Made by a program: the position numbers and the translations under genes. A stretch of DNA of 64,000 bases from CBDCYH01 sp965224105. Its GTDB lineage: Bacteria > Bacteroidota > Rhodothermia > Rhodothermales > JABDKH01. Below, one piece after another: positions 44,512 through 54,900 of the stretch. A model generated the notes under the pieces. It did no database searches, was not told the DNA's origin, and saw only the letters and a list, made by a program, of their open reading frames with translations. The stretch's first letter is position 1. Every line of letters begins with the position of its first letter. Where the stretch lies: the NCBI GenBank assembly GCA_965224105.1, contig CBDCYH010000002.1:372001-436000 (forward strand), in the 5' to 3' direction.

Positions 44512-45837
44512 TCAGGTCGCATCTGCAAGAAAAGTATTAATCCCCTGGGCGGCGAGTTTGGCGTCCGCCACCGCGTTCACCACCTCCTTCCCACCATTGA
44601 CGGCATCACCCGCAGCAAAAAACTTCGGGTTTGTTGTCTGATACGAATCGTCCACGACGATCCGGCCGCCCTTATCAATTTCTACACCAGGCAAGCCGCC
44701 CACAAAGTCAACCTGCTTCGACTGACCCGTCGCGAGGATAACTTGGTCACATCCGAGAACAAACTCTGAATCGGGAACGGTCGCGATACCGCTATCGGTC
44801 GATTCCGTTTTTACAAAACGGACGCCCTCGACGCGCCCGTCCCCAAGGATAGCGACAGGCTGCGCGTTGAACAATCCGTACGCGCCGACCGACTTGGCCA
44901 GATCAAACTCAAACTCGTAGGCGCGCATGGATCTTTTCCCCCGACGGTATGCCACGACGACGCTCTGCGCACCCATGCGAGCCGCCTCGGATGCAGCATC
45001 CATCGACGTGTTGCCGCCGCCTATGACAATCACATCCTGGCCAACGTGTGTCTCGTGCGCGTTGGAACGGAGATCAGCAATAAATTCCACCGCTCCGATG
45101 CAGTGTTCCAGATCGATCCCCGGGATGTTTACATTCGTCGTTTCACCCAGGCCAATTGCAATGAACAGCGCGTCGAACTCATCAGCCAAAGTGGTTCCGC
45201 GATCCGCATCAATCCATTCGTTGAAGCGAATTTCAAAACCAAACTGAGATTGCAGGTACGCCACCTCAGCGAGTGCCTCGTCGTTCGTGATTTTGTACGG
45301 GGCGATTCCGTACACATTCAAACCAGACGGTTTTTCTTTCCCCTCATAAACGCAGACCTCGTGTCCGAGCCGTCGTAGCTCGCACGCGCATGTAATGCCT
45401 GCCGGGCCGGCGCCGATCACCGCGACTTTCTTCCCTGTCGGATCGCCGGGGCGGTACAAGCTCTGCGCATCCGCAATTACTTTGTTCGCCGCAAAACTCT
45501 GCAACCTGCCTATCTCGATCGGCTTGACGTCCTGATGATTATAGACACACGCGCCCTCACAGAGCACTTCCGTCGGGCAAACCTTGCCGCACGAAAAACC
45601 AAAGTAGTTGGCGTCGTAAATCGTCTTCGCCGCACCATCAACATTGCCCGTGTTGATCTGCCGAATAAAGAGAGGGATATCGATTCCGGTTGGGCAGGCA
45701 CTGATACACGGCGCATCATAGCAAAACAAACACCGCGAGCTTTCCAGGTACGCCTCCGTCTCGCGCATGACCGGATTGATCTGCGCAAAGTTCTTATCAA
45801 ACTCCTCCCTGCTCTTCGGTTTGCTGAACTCGGCCAT
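44512..45837 (-). CDS. preT: Dihydropyrimidine dehydrogenase subunit PreT
   Basis: A 441-residue GltD-like flavoprotein. The N-terminal domain has a Cys cluster ('RCLFCYDAPCISACPTG', 'FSCGKVCPTEVLCEGACVY') for 4Fe-4S centres. Next come the FAD motif 'VAVIGAGPAGITCACELRRL' and the NAD(P)H motif 'VIVIGGGNTSMDAASEAARM', and the terminal 'PKFFAAGDAVNGGKEVVNAV'. It takes electrons from NADH and delivers them to PreA. The gene starts 6 bp after the beta-ureidopropionase stop and precedes preA, an order consistent with a single transcript. Confidence 0.95.
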   Translation of the reverse strand: MAEFSKPKSREEFDKNFAQINPVMRETEAYLESSRCLFCYDAPCISACPTGIDIPLFIRQINTGNVDGAAKTIYDANYFGFSCGKVCPTEVLCEGACVYNHQDVKPIEIGRLQSFAANKVIADAQSLYRPGDPTGKKVAVIGAGPAGITCACELRRLGHEVCVYEGKEKPSGLNVYGIAPYKITNDEALAEVAYLQSQFGFEIRFNEWIDADRGTTLADEFDALFIAIGLGETTNVNIPGIDLEHCIGAVEFIADLRSNAHETHVGQDVIVIGGGNTSMDAASEAARMGAQSVVVAYRRGKRSMRAYEFEFDLAKSVGAYGLFNAQPVAILGDGRVEGVRFVKTESTDSGIATVPDSEFVLGCDQVILATGQSKQVDFVGGLPGVEIDKGGRIVVDDSYQTTNPKFFAAGDAVNGGKEVVNAVADAKLAAQGINTFLADAT

Positions 45838-45843
45838 GTGCGC

Positions 45844-46710
45844 TTAGAGTTCGACGAGCTTGCCGTAGGTTTCTGGCCTGCGGTCACGGTAGAACTGCCA
45901 CGTGGACCGCACCTCATCAATCATGTCAAGGTCAAACTCCGCAACCAGCAACTCATCATCTGTTTCCGACGCTTCCGCAAAAATCTGCCCGCGCGGGTCG
46001 ACAAAGTAGGACGTGCCGTAAAACTTGCCGAGGTCCCATGGCTTCTCCTCACCGACGCGGTTGATGCATCCCATAAAATATCCGTTAGCCGCCGCGTGCG
46101 CCGGCTGCTCAAGTTTCCACAGATACTGCGACAAACCAGCCACCGTCGCGGATGGATTGTAAACGATCTCAGCTCCGTTCAAGCCCAGGACCCTGGCCCC
46201 ATCCGGAAAATGCCTGTCGTAACAAATGTAGACGCCCACCTTGGCGTAGCGAGTTTCAAAAACCGGGTACCCCAGGTTGCCCGGCTTGAAGAAAAACTTC
46301 TCCCAAAAACCTGACGTGTGGGGGATGTGGTTTTTGCGATACTTGCCGAGGTACTTCCCGTCGGCGTCGATCACCGCCGCGGTATTGTACAGCACTCCCG
46401 CTTGTTCTTTTTCGTAAATCGGAACGATGATCACCATACTGTACTTGCGCGCGTACTCCGCCATGCGCTCCACGGTGGGACCAGGAATCGATTCGGCTGA
46501 TTCATACCATGCCGCGTCCTGCCCGGGACAAAAGTATGGCGTGTTGAAAATTTCCTGGAGACAAAGAATCTGCACGCCCTGCTTGCCCGCGTCCTCTATG
46601 TAGCTGATGTGCTTTTCGACCATCGCCTCCTTGATCTCCTCGATGGTGCCCTCTCCTTCCGACAGCGGGAGGCTCATCTGGATCAGACCCGATTTTATTT
46701 TTCGCGGCAT
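45844..46710 (-). CDS. Beta-ureidopropionase-type nitrilase (N-carbamoyl-beta-alanine amidohydrolase)
   Basis: About 288 residues from the ATG at 46710; a GTG at 46773 is possible but gives an extension not seen in relatives. The nitrilase triad is complete: Glu in 'LCLQEIFNTPYF', Lys in 'YRKNHIPH', Cys in 'GVYICYDRHFPDGAR'. The C-terminal 'STWQFYRDRRPETYGKLVEL' is typical of the eukaryote-like beta-ureidopropionase group. It hydrolyses N-carbamoyl-beta-alanine (or the beta-aminoisobutyrate analogue) to the beta-amino acid, CO2 and ammonia, the last step of the pathway. Between dihydropyrimidinase and preT genes in the operon. Confidence 0.93.
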   Translation of the reverse strand: MPRKIKSGLIQMSLPLSEGEGTIEEIKEAMVEKHISYIEDAGKQGVQILCLQEIFNTPYFCPGQDAAWYESAESIPGPTVERMAEYARKYSMVIIVPIYEKEQAGVLYNTAAVIDADGKYLGKYRKNHIPHTSGFWEKFFFKPGNLGYPVFETRYAKVGVYICYDRHFPDGARVLGLNGAEIVYNPSATVAGLSQYLWKLEQPAHAAANGYFMGCINRVGEEKPWDLGKFYGTSYFVDPRGQIFAEASETDDELLVAEFDLDMIDEVRSTWQFYRDRRPETYGKLVEL

Positions 46711-46775
46711 CTCGTCGTGGTTAATTGTCAGTTTTAGATTCCTCAAGTTCTGGAAAAGTTCGGACAAGTACACGA

Positions 46776-48158
46776 CTAGATGATGCCAGTAACGCGCCCG
46801 CGCTTAATGAACTGCCCGTACCCTTTGGACACTTTCAGGTCGCCGTTGTCGATCGCGACCTTACCCCGCAGAAGGACCTGGTCCACCTTTCCGGTAACCT
46901 CCCACCCTTCGTAGCCCGAGTAGTCGACATTCATGTGATGGGTTTTCGCCGAGAGCGTGTGCTGCTTGTTGGGATCCAGGATGACAATGTCTGCGTCCGA
47001 TCCTGGTGCGAGCGTGCCCTTTTGCGGATACATCCCGAAGATCTTCGCGGCATTCGTCGACGTGACCTCCACAAATTTATTGGGGCTGATGCGTCCTTTG
47101 CTAACACCTTCGGAAAACAGTAGCTCCATGCGGTGTTCTATTGCGGGATGTCCGTTCGGAATTTTGGAGAAGTCATCTTTGCCCATCAGCTTTTGCTCCC
47201 ATTTGAACGGGCAGTGATCGGTCCCGACGACCTGCACGAGTCCCTGGTTGATTCCCGCCCAGAGCGCTTCCTGATCTTTCTTCTGCCGAAGCGGCGGACT
47301 CATCACCCACTTGGCGCCGTCAAAATCTTTCTCGTACAGCGAGGCATCCAGGAGGAGGTACTGGATGCATGTTTCGACGAATACTTTCTGATTGCGACGT
47401 GTTGCGTTGCGCACCGCGTTGAGCGCGCCCTCGCACGTCATGTGCACGATGTATCCGGGGCAGTCGGCGTAGAAGGCCATGTCGGAGAACCTGCCCGAAG
47501 CCTCGGCCTCGGTGATTTCCGGTTGCGACAGGTAGTGGTACAGCGGTGAAAGCTTGCCCTCGGATCTGTGCTTCGCAATCAGTGCATCGATCATGTCGCC
47601 ATTGGTCGCGTGCACGGTTACGAGACCACCGTTGCGCTTCACCTCTTTCATCAGCCCAACCATCTGACCGTCATCGATCATGAGCGCTCCCTTGTAGGCC
47701 ATGAAGGTTTTGAACGAGGTGATCCCTTCGTTGGCGATAAGCTGGCTAACTTCTTTCGCGGTGTTGTCGTTGAAATCCGTAACCGCCATGTGATAGGAAT
47801 AATCCCCAACGGCATTGCCATCGGACCTGCGTTGCCATTCGCCCAGAGCGTTGTGCAGGGTGTCGCCCTGCGTCTGCAGGATGAAGTCGATCACCATCGT
47901 TGTGCCACCGTGCAGCGCGGCTCCGGTGCCCGTCTCGTAGTTGTCGGAGGAGAAAGTCCCCATGAACGGCATGTCCAGGTGCACGTGTGGGTCGATCCCG
48001 CCTGGGATGACCACTTTGCCTGATGCGTCGATGACGGTGCTGCCATCGGCGGGCAGGTTTTGGCCTATCGCAATGATCTTTTCGCCGTCGACGAGGATGT
48101 CGGCAATGCTATCGGACGCAGCGGTTATCACGCGACCGTTTTTGATGAGGATGGGCAT
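46776..48158 (-). CDS. hydA: Dihydropyrimidinase
   Basis: A 460-residue cyclic amidohydrolase of the dihydropyrimidinase/hydantoinase family. Metal-site residues: 'DPHVHLDMPFMGT' (first two His), carbamylated Lys in 'SFKTFMAYKGA', His in 'GLVTVHATNGD', His in 'GYIVHMTCEGA' and Asp in 'VVGTDHCPF'. It opens dihydrouracil or dihydrothymine to the N-carbamoyl-beta-amino acid. First gene of the operon hydA - amidohydrolase - preT - preA (- DUF1801). The Thr in 'VHATNGD', where Glu is usual ('VHAENGD'), is a slight deviation next to a metal ligand. Confidence 0.95.
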   Translation of the reverse strand: MPILIKNGRVITAASDSIADILVDGEKIIAIGQNLPADGSTVIDASGKVVIPGGIDPHVHLDMPFMGTFSSDNYETGTGAALHGGTTMVIDFILQTQGDTLHNALGEWQRRSDGNAVGDYSYHMAVTDFNDNTAKEVSQLIANEGITSFKTFMAYKGALMIDDGQMVGLMKEVKRNGGLVTVHATNGDMIDALIAKHRSEGKLSPLYHYLSQPEITEAEASGRFSDMAFYADCPGYIVHMTCEGALNAVRNATRRNQKVFVETCIQYLLLDASLYEKDFDGAKWVMSPPLRQKKDQEALWAGINQGLVQVVGTDHCPFKWEQKLMGKDDFSKIPNGHPAIEHRMELLFSEGVSKGRISPNKFVEVTSTNAAKIFGMYPQKGTLAPGSDADIVILDPNKQHTLSAKTHHMNVDYSGYEGWEVTGKVDQVLLRGKVAIDNGDLKVSKGYGQFIKRGRVTGII

Positions 48159-48509
48159 GGGGATGCGGGTTATCTGTTGCTGGCTTGGTTTACGGTTCTA
48201 CTCACTGGAAAACGGGAAGATCTGGAAAGGCCGAGGTTGATCGAAAGTGCAGGTGCAAAGGAGGACACATCCCGACTGGTGCCGCGGATGATGTTTGAGA
48301 CGTTGTGACTGATATAGTTTCTCCAGGAGAATCGCAAACGATCCAATTCTTACTGACCGAAGCAATAGCGAATACAGACTTTCCAAATCGTAAGCGAAAA
48401 CGAAACGAGGAGGTTCTAAGGTGACGCTTTTCGGTGGATACACCAGGCTGTGCCAAAGAGACACACTTGCGCTAGCAAAACAGCCGATCAAACAGGAGTG
48501 TCATAGATC
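48159..48509. other. Gene-free stretch upstream of the pyrimidine operon
   Basis: About 350 bp between the hydA start and the stop of a lipoprotein gene. It should contain the operon promoter. I see no repeat, hairpin or convincing coding frame; short frames here look random. Confidence 0.5.
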
Positions 48510-48992
48510 CTAGAATGCCCACGAGTAGTCTACTAATTCGTACCCATTGCCCAATCGGAGCAATAACGTCAGAGACTGGTCGTACCACAACGGGTCCGAT
48601 ATAGAAGAGTAGTACTTCTTGATCCGATCAATTTCTCCAGCTCGAATGTCCTCAATAATATCGGGTGGAAAGGTAGGAGCGGTAGTTGGAACAAGCAATC
48701 CATCTATGAGACTCTGAAAGTGGTGACTATCGCCAGCTGTGATGATGGTTAAAGAGGATAAACCATTTTCAATTGAACACAACTGGACGAGATAAAATTC
48801 TTTGCCACAATCTATTTCGCCTCGCGAGCACATCTCTAACAATTGCCTCCTGTCCGAAGTGGTGCGTGGGCTCCACGACTCGTCAAACTTTGCATCAACA
48901 GCAATGTCAATATCACGGCTACTTGTACGACCTACGTTCGAACACGAAGTCAGACTGATTAGCAGCAACATAAATGTTATGCGAGTTGGCAT
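48510..48992 (-). CDS. Hypothetical lipoprotein, candidate immunity protein for the RHS C-terminus
   Basis: A 160-residue lipoprotein (signal MPTRITFMLLLISLTSC, lipobox SLTSC). The mature part has two Cys ('LEMCSRGEIDCGKEF', plus C in 'VQLCSIENG'), then a helix-rich segment ('PDIIEDIRAGEIDRIKKYYS') and a C-terminal 'LGNGYELVDYSWAF'. I do not recognise the family. It starts directly after the stop codon of the RHS-core/zincin protein (TAA then ATG, no gap), the position of an immunity gene in polymorphic toxin loci. A periplasm-facing lipoprotein would be suitable if the toxin acts in the envelope. The role is inference from location. Confidence 0.65.
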   Translation of the reverse strand: MPTRITFMLLLISLTSCSNVGRTSSRDIDIAVDAKFDESWSPRTTSDRRQLLEMCSRGEIDCGKEFYLVQLCSIENGLSSLTIITAGDSHHFQSLIDGLLVPTTAPTFPPDIIEDIRAGEIDRIKKYYSSISDPLWYDQSLTLLLRLGNGYELVDYSWAF

Positions 48993-50579
48993 TTATGGAA
49001 TCCGTTTTAGCTTGTGTAGCGCACCGACGAAATACAAGGGCCTACCGCTTCGGTCCAGCAGACGAGTTGGTTCGTGCGGTTTCGTGGATCCGGCATAGTA
49101 TGAGTAGCTGACACGAAGATCTATGCCGTTTTCAGCTCGAATCAAGTTTTCCACGTAACTAGCATATTTCTCTGCGTTTAGTATACGAGCACCTGAACGG
49201 AGTATATGCCAGATTCCAGTGTCAAGCCCGTTTCGGAAGTCATCTCGTGCGTGAGCTAGTTCGTGCCCTAATCCAATAAATGCCGGCCGGCCAAAAGAAC
49301 CTGTCACGGATAACCCCCCTGTCTTGTCCAGTGGATTCCAATAGACAGTCTTACCCGAATATATATTCGTTCCTTCGGCGACAATGACATTCTCAATGGA
49401 ATTCATCAAACCATTGACCAAATTTGTACCATTTATTCCGCCATCAACGAGACTCTTGAGTCCCTCAAGAACAGCCAAGGCAAAAGCGTTCTTTCCCATG
49501 TACCTGGTTCCATCTCTGTGAACTAGTCTCCCCCCTACATACAGAAGACTTCTAGCCCCAGTTCCAGTTGTATCTACCCATATACTGTCGCCATTTGCAT
49601 CCAAATAGTTTAAGGGATCATCACCAACATAGCTGAATGGCGAAAGCGCGGGATATTTTTCCGCCAGGCGGTCAATTCCGTTCCACCTGCCAATTTCGGC
49701 GTCATAGTACCTCGCGCCCGCATAATACTCTCCGGTTTCCTCATCCTTCTCGTGCCCGGTGAAGCCTTCTTTGGGCCTCTCCGTCGTGCCTGTCCGCCCC
49801 GCCATCTCCATTCCAAATGGATAGTAGTCGGCATAGTGAACCACATCGCCGTTGTCATCGATCACCACACGGATAGAGCCCAGGTGGTCGCGGATGTAGT
49901 ACAGCTTGTCCGCTACATTACCTCCACCGGGAGGCGTGCCCGGCGTGTATGTTTCTTCCCATGACGTGCTGTCGGGTCCGTCAAAGATCTCCAGCCGGAT
50001 ATTGTAAGGAGAGGAATCCCACGTAGGGAATGAATAATGCAGCTCCCACGCCGTCGTCTTCGGCGTTCCGTTTACATACCACTGGTACGTCAAACTGCCT
50101 CCGGAAGTACTGTGCGCGTACGCCTTGAAGTTGTGGTATTCTCCCTGCGTGACGTAGTTGTGCGAGGGAATCACAGAATTGACAACCAGCGAGTCCAGTA
50201 CAGGCCCGATGCCTCCACCGCCGCCTCCACCTGGAGGCGATCCAGCTGTGTAGATCTCTTCCCAGGACACGCAGGAAGAACCGTCACAGATATCTACGTG
50301 GATGGTATAGGGAGAAGAGTTCCAGGTGGGAAAGGAGTAGTGTAGTTCCCAGGATGTTGTCTTGGGTGTTCCGTTTACATACCACTGGTAGGTAAGCGAC
50401 CCTCCCGAGTTGCTGTGGGCGTAGGCTTTGAAGTTGTGGTACTCACCATGGGTAACGTAGTTATGCGAAGGGATGACGGGATTAACAACAAGGCTGTCGA
50501 GCGTCGGCGCGGGCTGCGCAAAAGTATCCGGTGCAATAAGTGCAGAAAGGACCACAAAGATGATTAGGAAAATTCTCAT
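48993..50579 (-). CDS. Secreted RHS-core protein with zincin-type (M91-like) C-terminal domain
   Basis: A 528-residue protein with a signal peptide (MRIFLIIFVVLSALIAPDTF...AQ). Two Ig/PKD-like repeats follow ('VIPSHNYVTHGEYHNFKAYA' and a second copy), separated by a Gly-rich linker. Then comes the RHS-associated core ('LYYIRDHLGSIRVVIDDNGD', 'KEGFTGHEKDEETGEYYAGA', 'RYYDAEIGRWNGIDRLAEKY'). After 'DPLNYLDANGDSIW' the sequence is variable and contains HELAH (H439, E440, H443) in 'GLGHELAHARDD', as in M91/NleD-like peptidase domains of RHS toxins. Its ATG overlaps the TPR stop by 4 bp. It has no YD shell of its own; the shell is encoded two genes upstream. Confidence 0.88.
   Translation of the reverse strand: MRIFLIIFVVLSALIAPDTFAQPAPTLDSLVVNPVIPSHNYVTHGEYHNFKAYAHSNSGGSLTYQWYVNGTPKTTSWELHYSFPTWNSSPYTIHVDICDGSSCVSWEEIYTAGSPPGGGGGGGIGPVLDSLVVNSVIPSHNYVTQGEYHNFKAYAHSTSGGSLTYQWYVNGTPKTTAWELHYSFPTWDSSPYNIRLEIFDGPDSTSWEETYTPGTPPGGGNVADKLYYIRDHLGSIRVVIDDNGDVVHYADYYPFGMEMAGRTGTTERPKEGFTGHEKDEETGEYYAGARYYDAEIGRWNGIDRLAEKYPALSPFSYVGDDPLNYLDANGDSIWVDTTGTGARSLLYVGGRLVHRDGTRYMGKNAFALAVLEGLKSLVDGGINGTNLVNGLMNSIENVIVAEGTNIYSGKTVYWNPLDKTGGLSVTGSFGRPAFIGLGHELAHARDDFRNGLDTGIWHILRSGARILNAEKYASYVENLIRAENGIDLRVSYSYYAGSTKPHEPTRLLDRSGRPLYFVGALHKLKRIP
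49671..50358. repeat. 688-bp near-identical direct repeat, copy 1
   Basis: Aligns without gaps to 61281-61968 (constant offset 11,610). The one difference I found is at 50177 (A) against 61787 (G), which changes Ser to Pro. It covers the end of the first Ig-like repeat, the linker, the second Ig repeat and the RHS core up to 'GRWNGID'. Beyond both ends the sequences differ sharply. Confidence 0.92.
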
Positions 50580-51895
50580 TGCTGAACTCCAGAAAGTGCT
50601 GCTTCCTTGGCGACTATTTGGATGGCGTATACACTATTAGGAAAATCGGCCAGTAGAATCTCTTTTTCCGCGACACTGGATTCTTCCGCACCCAGCTGTT
50701 CGAACGCAAGCATCCTGAAGTATCTGCCCAGTGCCTGGTCCGGTCTCCTGCCCTTGACGCTTTCGAGATCACCTATATCGTTAATGACCTCGACGGCGGC
50801 GCCTCTCTCAAGCATCATTTCATAGTAGAGCCGAGTCGCCTCACGCTGTCTAGCCCCGGAAGAAATTTGGCGCGCCTGCCTGAACGCGTTTTCAGCAAGT
50901 GCTAATTGCCGAGATTTCCAGTACGCCATCCCAAGGGAGAGTAAGACGCTGTAGGAGTGGGCCGGGTCGAGTGTTTGTTTCTGAGAGAAGTCGTCAGGAT
51001 CATGCGCAAAAGCCACCCACTTCGACGCCTCAGCGAAGGCGTCATTTGATCTCGATTGTAGTTTTATTACAGAGCTCGCAACAACCGCTCGCTGGACTAT
51101 CGGAATGTCTAGATCGTTGTTCGCAACAATATTATCAAGTACCGACAGGCCTTCTTCGGTCTGGCCGTTTCGTAGCTGTATCAAGGCTCTTTTGAGATCG
51201 ATGTGTGATTTTTCTATAGGGTCGGTAAAGGAATTCCTCTTTTGCTGCAGAAGCTCGAGCGCCCGCTCTTTATCGCCAGATTGATCATACCGATCAGCCA
51301 GGCTGACCGTATATTCCAATCCATCCACAGCAGGTATCTCACTTTCCTTTGATGGCAGGTCCGCCTCGGAAGCCTCATCGAGCTCCTGCAAGGCTACGTA
51401 CTTGCTGTATTCAGGCGGTGCAGACACTCCCAGCGCGGTCACAATCTGCTGATATTTATCGACGATGACCCCCTTCTTGTTTGTGTTGGAAACGCACTTT
51501 CGAGAAGGTGTGCAATTGAACGCAACATCTGCCCGTCCACCAGCCACGAAGACAACATGCGTTCGAGAGTCTGATCGCATTTCGCTAACAACTTCTCCGT
51601 CGAGATCAAAGGCCAGTGTAAACTGCACATGATTGGCTGCAATGCTAATATCGCCGGAGTAAACATTCTTCTTACCAGTCGGCAATAGTTCGTATGTCGA
51701 TTCCGCACCGGCAGCTAATGCCGATCCGTCAACAAGTACAAGCATGCGCAATGGACGGGTCTCGAGGGTAAACTCTCCCCGCAAACTAACACTAACGCTG
51801 AGTACACTATCATTTCCCATTACAGCGGCTGATGAACCGTGAGTCACAGACGCAGCTATCGCCACGAACGCGACTATTGTCTTAATAGATCGCAT
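50576..51895 (-). CDS. Secreted TPR-like protein between RHS shell and RHS core
   Basis: A 439-residue protein with a signal peptide (MRSIKTIVAFVAIAASVTHG). The N-terminal ~130 residues look like a beta domain ('SLRGEFTLETRPLRMLVLVD', 'AANHVQFTLAFDLDGEVV'). After ~190 the protein is helical with tetratricopeptide-like units ('YTVSLADRYDQSGDKERALE', 'ALIQLRNGQTEEGLSVLDNI', 'SLGMAYWKSRQLALAENAFR'). No known family is evident. It starts 24 bp after the shell gene and overlaps the RHS-core gene by 4 bp (ATGA), so the three are coupled. It may be a periplasmic chaperone or assembly factor for the shell or core; that is inference from position. Confidence 0.8.
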   Translation of the reverse strand: MRSIKTIVAFVAIAASVTHGSSAAVMGNDSVLSVSVSLRGEFTLETRPLRMLVLVDGSALAAGAESTYELLPTGKKNVYSGDISIAANHVQFTLAFDLDGEVVSEMRSDSRTHVVFVAGGRADVAFNCTPSRKCVSNTNKKGVIVDKYQQIVTALGVSAPPEYSKYVALQELDEASEADLPSKESEIPAVDGLEYTVSLADRYDQSGDKERALELLQQKRNSFTDPIEKSHIDLKRALIQLRNGQTEEGLSVLDNIVANNDLDIPIVQRAVVASSVIKLQSRSNDAFAEASKWVAFAHDPDDFSQKQTLDPAHSYSVLLSLGMAYWKSRQLALAENAFRQARQISSGARQREATRLYYEMMLERGAAVEVINDIGDLESVKGRRPDQALGRYFRMLAFEQLGAEESSVAEKEILLADFPNSVYAIQIVAKEAALSGVQQ

Positions 51896-51919
51896 TTTTA
51901 AAAAGGGTTTTGGGGGAAT

Positions 51920-54900
51920 CTAATTGTTGTTGTTTACCCGACCGATTGGCCGACCAGCGAGAATATTCCAGTAGATTACATCTCCGGAATCGTCATAGAC
52001 GGCTAGCACCTGGCCGTCCAGCCCGCGAACGTAATACTCAGTGTCCGTCGAGCCAGGACCATCTTTAACTGTCCTTAGGCCCTCGGAATTGTAGCGATAC
52101 GTGAATGTACCAACGCCAGCGACGTTCATCGAGATCGGCATGTTCGCATAGTCATAGACCGCACTCGAAAAAAGACTATTGGCGGTAACATTCCCATTGT
52201 AGTCATAAACCATTGTCCGATTCTGCCCACCTGATATCGTAACGCTGTTCAGTTGATTGGATCCTGATTCGTACGAATACGCAAGGTTCCAATCACCAGT
52301 CGATTCTTTGCGGCGGTTCAGTGAAAGGATATTCCCATTGTCGTCATATGCGATACCAGCAGTCTGCCCCAGTCCGACATCGAATTGCGACTTCTGCGAC
52401 CATGAGGATTCAGATGATTCACCTCTACTAGCAAAGTCCGCTGTGTAGAGTCTATTGAGGTGGTCATACGTGAACGCATATCCTGCAACTTTCCCTTGGT
52501 GCTCCGTTGCTTTGGTTCTCCAAGCCATACAGGAGATGTTGCCTCCGAAAAGCGGCTCATGCTGGATTCCGTTGAGACCAGCGATTTGCTCTACCTTGTC
52601 ATAGCCGAGACTTAGAGCAAACTCATCCGATCCCGAGCCACTACCCATACTATTGATGTCGTTAATTTGGACTAGACGACTCCTGAGATCATAGCTGTAA
52701 TCCACAGTCTGCAGATTAGCACCGAGCTTTGACTGTGAAAGCTGATTCAGTGGCGAGTAGGCCATCGACGTTTCGACATCTGCAGTACTTTCGTCGTTAA
52801 CAGAGTTGGACTTGACGGCTAGTAACTGCCCGGCAAGATCGTATTCGTACCATAGATAGAACTCCTCATTATTTACTCCGGGCTGATAAGCAATCGACCG
52901 TATATTTCCGGCCTTATCGTATGTATAGTTTGTGACTTTGCTACCAACGCCGTCAATGCGTTGACGAAGCGTTGATACATTGCCAAGCGCATCATACGTA
53001 TAGACCGTTGTGTCAGATTGCGAGACTACGTACTCCAGCGTGTTCCCGAAATAGGAATAACTTACCTCTCTAATCTTGTCTCCCGGCTGCAGCGGTCCGT
53101 TCGGGTTGGCGTCTTCAATCAGTCCAAGGAACGTACCCACCTCAACCAGCCGATCCAGGCTGTCGTAGTCGTAGTACACAAAGTATTGGTCAGCTGGATT
53201 GGACGTGTTAACTCCATTCGGGCCAGCAGCAAATCGTAGATTCCCGTTGTAATCGTACTTGTATTCGTAATCGGGACGAGCCGCTCCTCCGGGGACTTCA
53301 TTGGTTGGATCTCCGTTTCCGTCACCATCTGCATCCGGAGAATAGCTGGCAACCATTCGATTGAGGTTGTCATATTCGAAGTACCTCGTCCAGTCACCTG
53401 AACAGTCCCCCCCTTGGCTCGAGTTCATACAGTTTGGCTCTATCGATTCAATCAGGTTACCAGCGAAGTCGTAGTTCTGGTAGTATTTGTCTACGATTGC
53501 CCTATACTTGCCGTTTTCTTGACCGTAGACGATCAAGTCTGAATCAGCAAATCCGCCGTTGAATTCCGACGTGAATGCTTCTGCCCTGAATCTATAGGTA
53601 GAGCCAGCGAAGAAGGGCACGTCGCCTTGAGATGTTGACACTGTAAAGTAGCCATCGTGCCCAAAGGCCGCCAGATGAGAATTGCCTTTTACAATGTTTG
53701 CCACAGAATAGCTGTGTGCATCTTCTGTCATTGAAGCCTCTGCCCGTCCAATGAAGGACTTAGTCGGAACGAAAAGAGCAGTGTCAATTGCGGCTGGATC
53801 CCACTTTTCTACCTCTGATGTAATGCAGATTGGAGAACACAGCCCCGAGCCTTCACTATTACTGCTAGCGGAGATGTCTGCAACCGTTGCGGGGATTTCA
53901 GGAACAGCATCAATTGTGGCTTCAGAAAACTCCAGGAAGGTTCTGCCATCTATATCGGTGTATGAGAATGATGTCCTGCCGTCTTCATCTGTTACAGCAA
54001 CAACATCAGCTGGAATCGCCCCTCCTAAATGTGCGGGTGGAATCCTGGCATCCATCAAATAGGTGGTCGCAATCTTACTCCGCGAGTTACTATTTGCGGA
54101 CAGCTGCGCAGGGTATGTCACAACGGGACGGCCGGAGAAATCATATTCTGTCTCGACATACGGAAACACAGTCTTACCCGGCTCACTGAACGACTGGTAG
54201 TAAGTGTCTGCCATTGTCTCCAACTGACTTTCATAATTATTTCCGGCGACGGGAACAGGGGACAAATTTTTGATTGCTCGGCCGAAATCATCATAGATGG
54301 TTGATGATGCAAGGCGCGTGTGACCAAGTTCAACATGAGTCTGAATCTCAAGGCCTTCGTCGTCAAGGAAAGTAGTTGACTCTGCCACATCGCCGAGGTA
54401 CAGATTGGAAACCCAGAAATAACCTCCATCGCCCATGATCCAAAACTCGGGGTTGAACACTGCAAGACCCGTACGTTCGGTCATCTGATCAGGATTACGC
54501 CCCGCGCCTTTTTCGTAAGCCCAGAATCGACAGGTTCCGGATTCAAGCTTTTCTATTTCCAGCGTGTACCACTTGTTTGGGTCGACATCAGACCAAAATG
54601 TCGTATTGACTACTGATACCCCATCACTCCTCGAGTGCGCAACAAAGTCATTATCAGAGCCAGCGTGATATAGAATTCGGCACCTTTCGGTTGCACCTGA
54701 CGAGAATCCTATTTCAGGTTGGGTTTGGCTCGTTCCCGGATGGAAATCGTACCTGGCTACGAGACTTTTGCTCGGAAGTCCATATCTGACAATCCTTCTG
54801 TCTGAACTATTCGCTTCTGCCTTCAATGAAAGAACATCATCCGGGCCAGTTTCACCGAATGAAAAGTCTGGGCCCAGGGTGTTGACGAAGCCAGCCCCGG

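Noticed and set aside
45535..46314. Long antisense frame (259 codons) over preT and the beta-ureidopropionase gene
   Set aside because: It lies opposite two well-conserved genes and has no family resemblance; a shadow of high-GC coding sequence.
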